Assembly (NCBI GenBank): GCA_963777435.1 | Contig: CAVZQT010000003.1 | Span: 62,001-126,000 of the forward strand | From: AP-15 sp963777435 | GTDB taxonomy: Bacteria > Pseudomonadota > Alphaproteobacteria > ATCC43930 > CGMCC-115725 | Reading direction: 5' to 3' | DNA: 64,000 nt | Part shown: in pieces, positions 7,365 through 16,118 of the stretch | Layout: every line of letters starts with the position of its first letter | Numbering within the stretch: position 1 is the stretch's first letter | Program-made: the position numbers and the translations under genes | The notes under the pieces: generated by a model | What the model saw: the letters and a program-made list of their open reading frames with translations, nothing else | Database searches by the model: none | Told to the model about the DNA's origin: nothing

Positions 7365-9826
7365 TTAGCCTGAGACGTACTCCTGGGATTTGAAGCTGAG
7401 CGAGCGCGTGAGCTCAGGCGCGTCGGCGATCTTGCGAATGTTGGCCCAGGTCTGTTTGTAGTTGGGGATGATCAGCTCGTTGACGCCTTTCGACACGACG
7501 TTTCCCATCGCGCCGGTCGGATAGGCGAACAGCATGAACGTCTGCTTTGGCTTTGCCGATGTCCTCGGCTGAGCCATCGCCTGGGTCGAGCCGTTGTCGT
7601 TATAGACCTCGACCAGATCGCCAGGATTGAGCCCGAGTTCTTTCATGTCGGCGGGGTTCAATTCGAGGTACGGGAGCGGCCAGCGGCCCATCACGAAATC
7701 ATTGTATTGATCGAGATAGATCGACTGCCAGACGTGATTGGCGCGGCCATTGTTGATGAGGTAGGAAAATTTTTCCTTCTCCTGCTGCTTCCCGGGCGCT
7801 TCGAGCCCGCGCCACTGGGTCGCCATGAACTTCGCTTTGCCGTCCTTTCCGAATTTTCCATCCGTATAGAGACGCTTGGTGCCGATGATCTTGCCGTCCT
7901 TCAAATCCGACGGCAGGCTCCTGAAAGCCGTTTGTCCCCATGGCGCGCAACCGCTCGTAGGTCACGAAATTGCCGCCGGTAGCATGCTGGTGGTAACCGT
8001 CCATAAAGGCGTCTTCTTCGGTCTTCCAGTCGTAACCCTTAAACTTGTCGGCAATGTCGTTCTTGCCGGCCTGGCGCCACGATTTTTCGAGCGCCTGGGC
8101 GAGGCCGGCGACAATCAGACAGTCGGGCAGCGCACTCCCCGGCGGGTCCATGTAGCGTTCGGTGAGCCGCATGCGCCGCTCGCCGTTCATCGAAGTCAGG
8201 TTCATTTCGCCCGAGGTCGCCGCGGGCAGCATGAGATGGGCGTCCTCCCCGATTTTTGTCGGCACGATGTCGACATCGATGCTGAAAAGGCCACCCTGCC
8301 GGATCGCGCCCATGATCGCATCGACCATGCGAACGCGATCGGCGTAGGGAACATCGTTCATCGCGTATTTAACGAGATCGGTGCGCTTCTTGTAGACGCG
8401 GCGGAATTCAAGGGCGTTAAGCGTCGTCTTGAAGTGGTCGCACGCCCAGATGTGGTGGACACCCCCTTTGCCGCCGATCAAGAGTTGGTCGATATAAGGT
8501 GCCGGCTTTCCGCCGGGGTAGTCGGGCCGGACGTAGCCTTCCTGATGGCCGCCCATACGCACGCATCCGCCTCCAGGGCGGCCGACATTGCCGGTCGCCA
8601 ACGCGATATTCACCAGCGCGGCGTTGGTGCGGTAATTGTCGTTGCCCCAGATCAGGCCCTTTTCGTAGGCGAACATCGTGCGCCGGCGAGCGCCGCCCTG
8701 CTTGGGTTCGGCGATCCAACTCGCCGCTTTGCGGATGTCATCGGCCTTAAGCCCCGTGACACGAGCGGCTTCAGCGATGCCGAGCTTGTTTGCGGCGACC
8801 ATTGCGTCAAAGCCGGTTGTCGATTTGCCGATGAAATCACGATCGAGCCACCCTTTTGCTGCGATCTCGGTCATCAGCGCGTTGAACAGGATCAGGTCGG
8901 TGCCCGAGGCGAGCGCCAGATGAAGGACGTTCGGCTTTCCGGCCGCGTCCTCGCACGCATTGACCGTGACCGTGCGCCTCGGGTCGATGATGACGACCCG
9001 GACCCCGTCATGCGGTTCGTTCGGAAGTTGCTGCCGCTTCTTGTCGGCCGTGGTTCCCCGCAGGTTCGGCAGCCAATGATTAAGGAAGTAATTGGTCTGC
9101 GTCTCGAGCGCATTGGTGCCTGACGGCAACAATCGTGTCCGCGAGCTCGGCGTCCTCGTAGCAATTGTTCAGTTCGCCGACACCCATGTCGCGAGTGGCA
9201 TGGGCCTCGGAGTTGTAGGCGGGCCGATTGTGGATGCGGATGTTCTTGACCTTCATGCTGTCGAAATAGAGCTTGCCGGTGGCCCAGGTGTTTTCGTAAC
9301 CGCCTCCCGCGCCGCCATGATCAAAGGCGGAAACGATCAGGCCGTCCTCGCCCTTTTCCTCGACAACCCGGCGCGTTACCTCGGCCGCGAGCCACAGCGC
9401 GTCATCCCAGGAGGTCGGAACCATGCCGCCGTAACGATAGACGAGCGGCTCGGTCAGGCGACGGCCCTGCGTGCCGGTAATCGCCGAGAACGACAGCTCG
9501 CCCTGGCGGGCGCCGCGGATCGAACCGAGGCCTGAATTGACCTCGCAATCTTTGTCCGGCTTGATGACCAGCTGCACGTTGCGGCCGTTTTGCTTGACGA
9601 TGTTGTACATCGCCGGCGAGAACCAGTTCGCAGTCTCCGCTTCCTGTTGTCGCGTGAGGTCGACGCCGAAGAAGTTATCGGCGGCCTTCGGTCCGCCTTG
9701 TTTGTCGACATCCCAACTGATCGCTTTATAGCCGCAGCCAACGATGCGGAACGGGCAGGTGACGTTTTGCACTTTTGCGTCTTTTGGGGGGATCGGCAGG
9801 CGATCGATGTGGCGCTTGTAGGCCAT
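7365..9826 (-). pseudogene. aioA: arsenite oxidase large (molybdopterin) subunit AioA, frameshifted
   Basis: Joined across two shifts, the protein is about 820 residues, the normal AioA length. It would oxidise arsenite to arsenate in the periplasm on a bis-MGD molybdenum centre. Family features seen: the N-terminal Fe-S motif region, and HNRPAYNSE, where the His and Glu spaced by eight match the As(III)-pocket residues of AioA. Shift one is near 9121 (one extra base between ...ADTIVAV and GTNALETQTNYF). Shift two is near 7905 (an extra T between ...EPAVG and LKDGKIIG). The Fe-S motif, normally C-x2-C-x3-C, reads CPFRIVGC: the middle Cys is Arg (residue 27). Start ATG at 9826 with GGAGAAGATT upstream. 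It follows aioB by 15 bases in one operon. Sequencing error could explain the shifts, less easily the Cys change. Confidence 0.9.
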
Positions 9827-9841
9827 AATCTTCTCCGATCC

Positions 9842-10366
9842 TCAAACAGGCAGAGTGTTGCTGAGGCGGCCGTAGATCGTTTCGTCGACGGCCACGGCGG
9901 ATATGTCGCCATTCTGAGCGACGCGCAGTTCAAACTGGGCCAGATTTTGCGTGGCATGGCCCCAGATCTCCAGGCCTCCTTTTTCGCAGTCAAACCGCGA
10001 GTAGTGACCCGGGCAGTTGAGCGTCTTATCGGCAGCGACATAGCCGAGCGGATAGCCCTTATGCGGGCAGAGGGTCGAAAAGGCGACGATATCGCCGTCC
10101 GGCCCGACCCCGCCCTCGACCTTCCGTCCAAGCTTGACGATATCAGCGACGTCCTTGTCCGGATATTGGATCTGGACCGGCTGGTCGATTTTAAGCTCGT
10201 TGATATTTACGAGCCGGACGCTTGGGTAAGTGATGCGCGCGAGCGCCGGCGTGGCCTCGGCAGTTCGTGGGATCGCTCCCGCTGCGGCAGCTGCTGCAGC
10301 CGCAGTCGCCCCACCCCTGAGGAATTGACGACGGCCCAGTTCGACCGGCCGATTTCCGCCCTTCAT
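9842..10366 (-). CDS. aioB: arsenite oxidase small (Rieske) subunit AioB
   Basis: A 174-residue protein. It starts with a twin-arginine signal (RRQFLRGGA then a long Ala stretch), as expected for a subunit exported folded together with AioA. The mature part holds the Rieske [2Fe-2S] ligands in LCPHKGYPL (Cys, His) and NCPGHYSRFD (Cys, His), residues about 105-135. It carries electrons from the AioA molybdenum site to a cytochrome or azurin. No such acceptor gene is visible nearby, and no aioXSR regulators are present. The frame is intact, unlike aioA immediately downstream. Upstream spacer 10367-10564 shows no -24/-12 promoter that I can defend. Confidence 0.93.
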   Translation of the reverse strand: MKGGNRPVELGRRQFLRGGATAAAAAAAAGAIPRTAEATPALARITYPSVRLVNINELKIDQPVQIQYPDKDVADIVKLGRKVEGGVGPDGDIVAFSTLCPHKGYPLGYVAADKTLNCPGHYSRFDCEKGGLEIWGHATQNLAQFELRVAQNGDISAVAVDETIYGRLSNTLPV

Positions 10367-10564
10367 GGTTCCCTCCCCGTGATGCTATCGACCCGTTGTC
10401 AGGGTTATTTCGATAGTTCCGAAACAATAGCGTCTGCGGAAGTGATCTCGCAATATGGTGTGACGCTTTTGTTGCAGGCTCACCGGAGCGGTTCAAAAAG
10501 GGGAGATGTGCCGCGCCGGTGTCGGCAGCCAGGGCGCTGACGTCGGTACGCCAGCCTGACGGAG

Positions 10565-11794
10565 TCACCGCTGCCAGATGTTGCGGGGCAGGAAAATGGT
10601 GGCGGCGGCGCCGATCAGGCAGGCGAGCCCGCAGGTGGCGAAGCTCAGTATCCACGCGATGATGTGCGAGGTACCGCCGAATTGGTCGAGCGTGATGCCG
10701 AACAGGAGTGTGCCGAGGAAGGCGGCGCCAAAGCCGGTGCAGGAATAGAGCCCGATCGTTGCCCCTCGATACCGCGGGGCGGCAACGGCGAGGACGCCCG
10801 AAGTGAGATTGGAAAAATTGCCCTGCACGATAAAGCCAGCGATCAGGGAAAGTGCCAGCACGGCCATGAAAGGCAGCATCGCGGTGAAGCCGAACAAACC
10901 GCCGGCTAGCGCCGAGAGCACGAAGACCAGGGTAGCGACGGTGCGCAGGCCGTAACGAATTGAGAGTTCGTTACCGATGAGGCCGGCGGGGACGCCGAGA
11001 AAACTGATCACCGCTCCGATGACGAGAATAATCCAGGATTGCGCTGGATCGGCGGCCTGCTCGCCGGCACAGAAGGTGAGGAAGACGACAATCCACTGCC
11101 GTAATCCGACACAGCCCCAGATCGCCGCGGCGTAGCCGACGGTCAGGGCAACGACATCCCGGTTTGCAAGCACCGGGCGAAAGTCGAGCTGCGGCTGCGG
11201 CTCCGCCTCACTCGCGGATTTCCCCCGAGGCAACGCCGCCCAGGCAATCAAGACGCCGACGGCGCCGAGGATGCCGGCGATAACAAATGCGCTGCGCCAG
11301 CCGAGCAGCGTTCCGGCGCGACCGAACAGAAACGACAGCGACGCCCCGATGGTGAAGGAGCTGGTGTACCAGGCGGCGATGCGCGCGCGGGTTGCCCCTT
11401 CGACGCCATGCGTAAGAGCCCGCAGCCCGGGCATATACATGCCGGCCATGGCGAGTCCGGCCAAGGCGCGGATCGCGAGCGCCGGGAGCAGGCTGTCGCA
11501 CAGCGCCATGCCAAAGCAGGACAGCGCGCTCAGAGCGCTCGCGGCGAGATAGAGTTGCCGGGCGGGGCGGCGATCAGTCAGGCTGACGAGGGGGATGACG
11601 GCGAGCATATAGCCAGCCGAGACAATCCCGGCGAGCCAGCCGGCTTGCGTGTTAGTCAGCGACCAGGCCTCGATAAACTGCGGCAGCAGCGCCGGGACAA
11701 TCGAGTACCCGGCCAAGCCGAGAATTTCGGTGGCGCATATGGCGGCAACAACCGGTGTCGACGGTGCAGCCGTTGCGGGTTGAGCCAGGGTCAC
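10565..11794 (-). CDS. MFS transporter upstream of aioBA
   Basis: A 409-residue, twelve-helix major facilitator. The loop after helix 2 has VSLTDRRPARQLYLAAS, a variant of the MFS motif A, and helix 5-6 is followed by LPRGKSASEAEPQPQ, the central cytoplasmic loop. The GTG at 11794 is chosen because the preceding 59 residues of the open frame are polar and cross a hairpin. It lies upstream of aioB on the same strand with a 198-base gap, so co-transcription is possible but not certain. An arsenic-related substrate is suggested only by position. The frame is intact. Confidence 0.8.
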   Translation of the reverse strand: MTLAQPATAAPSTPVVAAICATEILGLAGYSIVPALLPQFIEAWSLTNTQAGWLAGIVSAGYMLAVIPLVSLTDRRPARQLYLAASALSALSCFGMALCDSLLPALAIRALAGLAMAGMYMPGLRALTHGVEGATRARIAAWYTSSFTIGASLSFLFGRAGTLLGWRSAFVIAGILGAVGVLIAWAALPRGKSASEAEPQPQLDFRPVLANRDVVALTVGYAAAIWGCVGLRQWIVVFLTFCAGEQAADPAQSWIILVIGAVISFLGVPAGLIGNELSIRYGLRTVATLVFVLSALAGGLFGFTAMLPFMAVLALSLIAGFIVQGNFSNLTSGVLAVAAPRYRGATIGLYSCTGFGAAFLGTLLFGITLDQFGGTSHIIAWILSFATCGLACLIGAAATIFLPRNIWQR

Positions 11795-11810
11795 GGTTTC
11801 CCAATAAAGA

Positions 11811-11835
11811 AACCCCGGTCGGGGGAACCGGGGTT
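11811..11835 (-). terminator. strong hairpin just upstream of the MFS gene
   Basis: A perfect 9-base stem (AACCCCGGT with ACCGGGGTT) and a 7-base loop. Read on the minus strand it is followed by TTTCTTTATT, as in an intrinsic terminator, and ends about 16 bases before the GTG at 11794. It either ends a transcript from upstream (a gene now lost at the IS5 copy B boundary) or attenuates the MFS gene. Confidence 0.5.
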
Positions 11836-12047
11836 CTGGGGTCGACGATCGAGCAAGGGGAAAATTGCAATCAATCGCCTTGTCACAGGAAACACCGCAT
11901 CGGCTCTGCCGTCCATAGCCGATGTGCGATATCGAACAACTTATCGGAAGGCGATGCCGCCGTAGAAACATGGCGGGGCGGGTTGTGTTTGAACTGATCC
12001 CGGGGTTGTTGCGGTCGGCCGCTAGGGAAACACTTCTCTATCGCGGT

Positions 12048-12292
12048 GGTGTAGTGTCAAGTTCCTTCATCACTGCTCGTCACTTCCGGTCAATCCCCGT
12101 ACGCCGTCTCGCGAGGTTCTCGCTTCTCTCCGAGGTCGGCGCGCCGGCCGCCACATGATGGGTTCAGAAGGAGAGGCGGAACAATCTGAAAAGCGTCCTG
12201 CCGAAGCGGAACGGCGTTCCCTGCGAACTCACCTCGTCCATCGTCCCCGCGAGGGGTGCTCTTCCGCCGCTGGCGGAACTCGGTGTCCTTCT
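12048..12292 (-). ncRNA. predicted bridge-RNA region of the IS110-family element
   Basis: IS110-family elements express a structured RNA from their longer non-coding end that pairs with donor and target DNA; in IS1111-type members this is 3' of the transposase gene. This 245-base stretch is the only space for it here. It is rich in potential stems (for example CTCGCGAGG at 12110-12118). Seven bases, CTGAAAA near 12187, equal the start of the right half of the target. That match is short and may be chance. RNA boundaries cannot be fixed by eye. Confidence 0.4.
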
Positions 12293-13336
12293 TCACGCCG
12301 TCGCGGCGGCATCAGTCTCCTTGCGCCAACGGAATTCCGTACCATCGATCCACATGCGGTGCAGGACAACGGCGAGACGCCGGGCCAGGGCGACGATTGC
12401 CTTCTTGGCGCCCCGTCGACGTGCAACCTGCATGCCCCAGGCCTTGAGCCAGGACCATTTCTGGGTGCGCGTGAGCAGCACCTGCGCAGCCTCGTAGAGC
12501 GCCGTTCGCATCATCGCGTCGCCGCACTTCGAGACCCTCCCGTCATAGTCCGTCTCACCGGACTGAAAGCGGCGTGGCGCCAAGCCGAAATGCGCCCCCA
12601 CGGTCTTAGAGCGTGCAAAACGCTGTGCCTGGTCCACCGTCGCTCGGAAGGTCAGCGCCACCACCGGTCCAACTCCCGGCGCCGTCATCAAACGGCGGCA
12701 CAGCTTGTCACCGCGGACTTGGTCGAGAACCATTTTGTGCAGCTTTGCGAGTTGCTCCCGCAGCGCCCGTCGCACCGCAAGCAAGGGGGCGACGATCATC
12801 TCCAGACGCGGCTGACCAGTCACGAGCTCCCTGATCCTGGCTTCGAAGCGCCCCGGGCTCACCACTCCCACTTTGAGCCCGAAGTTGCGCAACGTCCCGC
12901 GCAGCTCGTTTTCCATGTCCTGTAGCTTGTCGCGGAGCAGCTTTCGGGTGGTTAGCAGCATTCGCTCTTGCTGGCTCCTCAGGGTCTTCACATGGACCGG
13001 CTTGTACAGCCCGACGCGCATCATCTGCGCGATCCCGCGGGCATCGTTGCGGTCGCTCTTGTTCACCTGCTGAGCCTTCAGCACCGCCTTCATGTGGCGG
13101 GTCTCCACGCAGATCATTGGCAGCCCGGCCTCAGCCAACCCGTTCACCAGCCATTGCGACAGCGGTCCCGCCTCTAGCCCAACCCGTTCGTACTCAAGTC
13201 CCGCGCTGTTCAGCAAAGCAATGATTGCCTCAGGCTCCGTTGCTACCTTGCTCTCCCGCACGACCTTCCCGACTTCGTCGACAATGCAGATCGCGGTTTC
13301 CTTGACCGATACGTCCAGACCAGCACAATGTTTCAT
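12293..13336 (-). CDS. IS110-family transposase
   Basis: A 347-residue recombinase. The N-terminal DEDD (RuvC-like) domain begins AGLDVSVKETAICIVDE (first Asp), with GLEAGPLSQWLVNGL (Glu) and NKSDRNDARGIAQMM (Asp pair) further on. The C-terminal transposase-20 domain contains LMTAPGVGPVVALTFRATV and GAHFGLAPRRFQSGETDYDGRVSKCGDAMMRTALYEAA, which holds the family serine region. The frame is open up to 13594, but the conserved start is the ATG at 13336 (MKHCAGLD). All catalytic blocks are present and no frameshift is seen. Confidence 0.93.
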   Translation of the reverse strand: MKHCAGLDVSVKETAICIVDEVGKVVRESKVATEPEAIIALLNSAGLEYERVGLEAGPLSQWLVNGLAEAGLPMICVETRHMKAVLKAQQVNKSDRNDARGIAQMMRVGLYKPVHVKTLRSQQERMLLTTRKLLRDKLQDMENELRGTLRNFGLKVGVVSPGRFEARIRELVTGQPRLEMIVAPLLAVRRALREQLAKLHKMVLDQVRGDKLCRRLMTAPGVGPVVALTFRATVDQAQRFARSKTVGAHFGLAPRRFQSGETDYDGRVSKCGDAMMRTALYEAAQVLLTRTQKWSWLKAWGMQVARRRGAKKAIVALARRLAVVLHRMWIDGTEFRWRKETDAAATA

Positions 13337-13526
13337 GGCAGTTCTTCCTTTATCGACGTTTTGAGGCCGGCTTACCCGGACCTCGTTGCCAACGTCAGTG
13401 TGAAGAACTGCCACTTCCATCTCCAGCCAACACCGCCGGAACCGCGATACCCCATCTGAAAAATCCGGCTGCTGGGGCTGACATCGGGTAGAATCCTTCG
13501 GTCCGGGGGGACCGAGGGACGGAGCG

Positions 13527-14501
13527 ATGCAGCGGCAGGGGAGCTTTTCGCAGGCGGAATACGCTGGCAAGAAAAAGCAGACGCGGCGCGACAAATTTTT
13601 GGCCGAGATGGAGCAAGTGGTGCCGTGGGCGCGGCTGGTTGAACGGCTGCGGCCGTTTTACCCGAAGGGCGAACGCGGTCGGCCGCCGATTGGGCTGGAG
13701 CGGATGCTGCGGCTGTACTTTTTGCAGCAATGGTATGGGTTGGCCGACGAGGCCCTTGAGGATGCGCTCTACGACAGCCAGGCGCTGCGCGGCTTTGCCG
13801 GGATTGACCTGGTGGTGACGACGGTTCCGGACGCGACGACGGTGCTGAACTTCCGCCATTGGCTGGAGGAGCATGACCTGACGCGGGCGCTGTTCGACGA
13901 GGTCGGGGCGATGCTGGAGGAGCGCGGCCTGTTGATGCGCCAGGGCACCATCGTCGATGCCACGATCATCGCCGCGCCGCCTTCGACCAAGAACAAGAGC
14001 AAGGCCCGCGACCCGGAAATGCACCAGACCAAAAAGGGCAACCAGTGGCATTTCGGCATGAAGGCGCATATCGGGGTGGATGTCGCCTCGGGGCTGGTGC
14101 ACACGATGGTTGGCACCGCTGCCAACGAAGCCGACATCAATCAGACAGCGTCCCTATTGCACGGCCAGGAGGAGGCGGTCTTCGCCGACGCCGGCTACAC
14201 CGGAGCGGACAAGCGGCCCGAACTTGAGGACCGCGATGTCGACTGGAACATCGCGATCAAGCGCAGCATCATCAAAGCGTTGCCCAAAGCTCTGCGGGAT
14301 TGGGCCGAGGCGGTGGAACGCGCGCTGTCGCAGGTGCGGGCCTGGGTCGAGCACCCGTTCCACATCGTCAAGAACCTGTTCCGCCATAAGAAGCTGCGCT
14401 ATCGCGGCCTGGCCAAGAACACCGCGCAACTGCGCACCCTGTTCGCACTGGCCAATTTGGTGATCGCCAAGAAAACCCTGCTCGCGCAGGGCTGTGTCTG
14501 A
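13527..14501 (+). CDS. IS5-family transposase (copy B)
   Basis: A 324-residue DDE transposase, collinear with copy A and almost identical to copy C except for the 8-residue insertion in C. The same catalytic blocks are seen (GTIVDATIIAAP, VFADAGYTGADKRPEL, and the C-terminal helix region with WVEHPFHIVKNLF). ATG at 13527. It differs from copy A at scattered positions (for example LVVTTVPDATTVLNF instead of LNHDPVPDATTLLKF), so A is an older branch or an independent arrival. Confidence 0.92.
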   Translation: MQRQGSFSQAEYAGKKKQTRRDKFLAEMEQVVPWARLVERLRPFYPKGERGRPPIGLERMLRLYFLQQWYGLADEALEDALYDSQALRGFAGIDLVVTTVPDATTVLNFRHWLEEHDLTRALFDEVGAMLEERGLLMRQGTIVDATIIAAPPSTKNKSKARDPEMHQTKKGNQWHFGMKAHIGVDVASGLVHTMVGTAANEADINQTASLLHGQEEAVFADAGYTGADKRPELEDRDVDWNIAIKRSIIKALPKALRDWAEAVERALSQVRAWVEHPFHIVKNLFRHKKLRYRGLAKNTAQLRTLFALANLVIAKKTLLAQGCV

Positions 14502-14660
14502 TCACGCCCGGACTTCGTCTTGACCCCAAAAACGGCACAGGAAAGGCCCAGTACAAACCCGGTCTTCTGCCGCGCGCCGACCGTTCTCAGCCGCACCACT
14601 GTTCCAAATTATACCGTCGCTGCCATACCGTCCCCAGCGCCCGCATTGTTCGGCGTTTCC

Positions 14661-15101
14661 CTAGGCGGCGAGGCGTTCGGGCGGGAACGGGTTCTCCAGC
14701 GCCGTGTCTGCCATATCTGCTGGCGGCAGGATCCGTTTTTTTCCGATCTGGGCGAGCAGCCAGGTCTGGGCCGCGGCGGCCGCCCGGTCTTGCTCGGCAT
14801 GATCGTCGGCGAGGCGCCGGGCCTTCAGGATGATGGAGCGGAGCTCGGCGATGCTGGCGCAACACGTGTCGTTGTAATGCACAAGCGGAAGGCCCGGCCT
14901 CGGCATCGCATCCTGCAGGAGCGCGATCGTCGGCGCCCGCGGCAGGCGATGCTTGCGGCTGAGATGCAAAAGAGCGCCGACCAGGCAATGGCCGCCGTTT
15001 CCGTTGTCATAACGGCCGCGCGTCCAGTGGCCGTCGTCGGCAAAATGCTCGAGCATCAGATCGAGCAACTGCAGGGCTTTGCCGATGTCTGCTTCGGGCA
15101 T
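14661..15101 (-). CDS. DUF6197-like hypothetical protein ending at the IS target site
   Basis: About 146 residues. The order ...DGHWTRGRYDNGNGGHCLVGALLHLS... then VHYNDTCCASIAELRSIILKARRLA resembles the DUF6197 layout (CxxGAL motif followed by a W/Y-ND motif and a terminal helix); function unknown. The stop codon TAG is part of the CTAG duplicated by IS5 copy B, so the insertion fell exactly on the stop and may not have shortened the protein. I chose the ATG at 15101 (GGGAG upstream); a TTG at 15137 would add 12 residues. The domain call is tentative. Confidence 0.55.
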   Translation of the reverse strand: MPEADIGKALQLLDLMLEHFADDGHWTRGRYDNGNGGHCLVGALLHLSRKHRLPRAPTIALLQDAMPRPGLPLVHYNDTCCASIAELRSIILKARRLADDHAEQDRAAAAAQTWLLAQIGKKRILPPADMADTALENPFPPERLAA

Positions 15102-15179
15102 TGGTTCGATTGCTCCCGGTCCGGGGGTACGCGTCAAATCAAACTATCACCGGAGGCCGCGGCCTGCATCGCCGCTCTG

Positions 15180-15250
15180 CTACGGCAAACTGATCGGCTC
15201 GATCAAAGCCGGATCGTTATTCCGCACATTGCCGGACCCGGCAGATCGGG
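15180..15250 (-). pseudogene. C-terminal scrap of an SRAP (YedK/HMCES-like) gene
   Basis: The minus strand encodes GSGNVRNNDPALIEPISLP before a stop. The complete SRAP gene at 19161-19847 ends VGNVKNNDPGLVEPVGAG, so this is a second, diverged copy of the SRAP tail without the rest of the gene. No catalytic residue remains. It marks an old deletion or duplication between 15.2 and 19.8 kb. Confidence 0.6.
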
Positions 15251-15289
15251 CGCGCCACGCTCCGGATCGCCGCGAAATTGGGGACCGGG

Positions 15290-15655
15290 CTACGTCTCCG
15301 TGATCCAGGCGCGCGCGGCAGCGGTCTCGCCGCCGCCAAAGATGCGGACTTTGCCGGGGAGCAGGAAACGGAACGCGTTCACGGTGTGTCGAATCCATGC
15401 GACGTCGGTGATGACGGCAATGCGCTCCCAGCGCAGGAGATGCTCCATCCCGACGATGAAATCCTCCCACATGGCGCCGGGGTCAATGCCCGAGAATTGC
15501 GGCGTGATTTCGTAGTAAAGCCGGACCTTGTCGTGCCGTTGCAAGGCAGCCGTCACCGCGGGCATCAGCACATCGTCATAATCCTTGCGGGTCACGCGGC
15601 CCTCACAAGCAATTGCGACAACATTCGAGGGGAAACCGCTCAATATCCTGATCAT
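15290..15655 (-). CDS. SpoIIAA-like (STAS-fold) protein 1
   Basis: A 121-residue protein of the SpoIIAA-like family: an initial strand pair ending in VVAIACEGRVTRKDYDDVLMPAV, a central LYYEITPQFSGIDPGAMWEDF, and RIAVITDVAWIRHTVNAFRFLLPGKVRIFGGGETAAARAWI. These cytosolic single-domain proteins share the STAS fold but have no assigned biochemical role in proteobacteria. ATG start at 15655. A paralogue lies 107 bases upstream on the same strand, so the two probably form an operon. Confidence 0.8.
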   Translation of the reverse strand: MIRILSGFPSNVVAIACEGRVTRKDYDDVLMPAVTAALQRHDKVRLYYEITPQFSGIDPGAMWEDFIVGMEHLLRWERIAVITDVAWIRHTVNAFRFLLPGKVRIFGGGETAAARAWITET

Positions 15656-15761
15656 GGTCTGGCATCTTTCTTGCCGGCTGTTTGGAACGCAAGACAGGCC
15701 CGCGCCGGCTTTCGATGAGCCGGTTCATCCGTCATTCAAGGCCATTCGGACGCGGCGGCGT

Positions 15762-16118
15762 TTATCCGGCGATCCATTGCAGCGCCTCGCTTTCCTGGTT
15801 CTTATCGTAGGCTCTTACTTGCGGATGCACGAAAATTCTGAGCGCGCCGATCAGCCAATGCTGCCACTCGTGCGCGGCGATCACGGCGATGCGTTCTACC
15901 TTCTGTTGGTGGTTTTTTACGAACCCGGCATGCTGTTCAAAAGCCGCTATATTCTCCCAGCCATTGAACCCGGAAGCATCGATCAGCAACCTGATTTGGC
16001 CATGCTGACGAATGAGAAAATCCACTTGCGGGGCAATTTGGCGGAAGTCGTCGGCTTTCAATTTATCCGGTGCCGTGATTTTCAACGTATTGGCGGAGAT
16101 AATCTCTGTCTTGATCAT
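15762..16118 (-). CDS. SpoIIAA-like (STAS-fold) protein 2
   Basis: A 118-residue paralogue of the preceding gene. It has KITAPDKLKADDFRQIAPQVDFLI, then IRLLIDASGFNGWENIAAFEQHAGFV, then VERIAVIAAHEWQHWLIGALRIFVHPQVRAYDKNQESEALQWI. The start at 16118 begins the conserved fold; the open frame extends further upstream without similarity. The pair differs enough from each other to be an old duplication or two acquisitions. Partner proteins are unknown. Confidence 0.78.
   Translation of the reverse strand: MIKTEIISANTLKITAPDKLKADDFRQIAPQVDFLIRQHGQIRLLIDASGFNGWENIAAFEQHAGFVKNHQQKVERIAVIAAHEWQHWLIGALRIFVHPQVRAYDKNQESEALQWIAG

Larger units (their letters stand above)
12035..13457 (-). mobile_element. 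IS110-family (IS1111-type) element inserted in the IS5 terminal repeat
   Basis: The boundary is deduced from the interrupted IS5 end: CT at 12033-12034 and again at 13456-13457 frame the insert, as expected for core-dinucleotide recombination. Nine-base subterminal inverted repeats TATCGCGGT lie at 12039-12047 and, inverted, at 13441-13449. Subterminal rather than terminal repeats are typical of the IS1111 subgroup. The transposase is encoded on the minus strand, with about 245 bases of non-coding sequence after it and about 120 before it. The longer 3' non-coding end also fits IS1111-type elements. Confidence 0.88.
12026..14660 (+). mobile_element. IS5-family insertion sequence, copy B, with a nested IS110-family element
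   Basis: Outer ends are GGAAACACT at 12026 and, from the right, GGAAACGCC at 14660, flanked by CTAG at 12022-12025 and 14661-14664. The left terminal repeat is cut after 9 bases by the IS110-family element (12035-13457) and resumes at 13458 with GAAAAATC, exactly as in copy C. Without the insert the element would be about 1.21 kb. The transposase gene is complete, but one end is now 1.4 kb away from its normal place, so mobility may be impaired. Confidence 0.88.

Noticed and set aside
7876..9123. 415-codon open frame on the plus strand opposite aioA
   Set aside because: It is a shadow frame. The minus strand has clear AioA similarity, and the plus-strand protein has no family features and a typical GC-rich antisense composition.
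9590..10540. 316-codon plus-strand frame across the aioA/aioB junction
   Set aside because: It covers two real genes on the other strand and has no motif of its own.
10367..10564. Possible sigma-54 (-24/-12) promoter for aioB
   Set aside because: GTCACACCATATTGC on the minus strand has the TTGC part but not the GG of the -24 element; the match is too poor.
12180..12200. CTGAAAA as target-binding guide of the bridge RNA
   Set aside because: Seven bases shared with the target can arise by chance in 245 bases read on two strands. Kept only as a hint, not as a feature.
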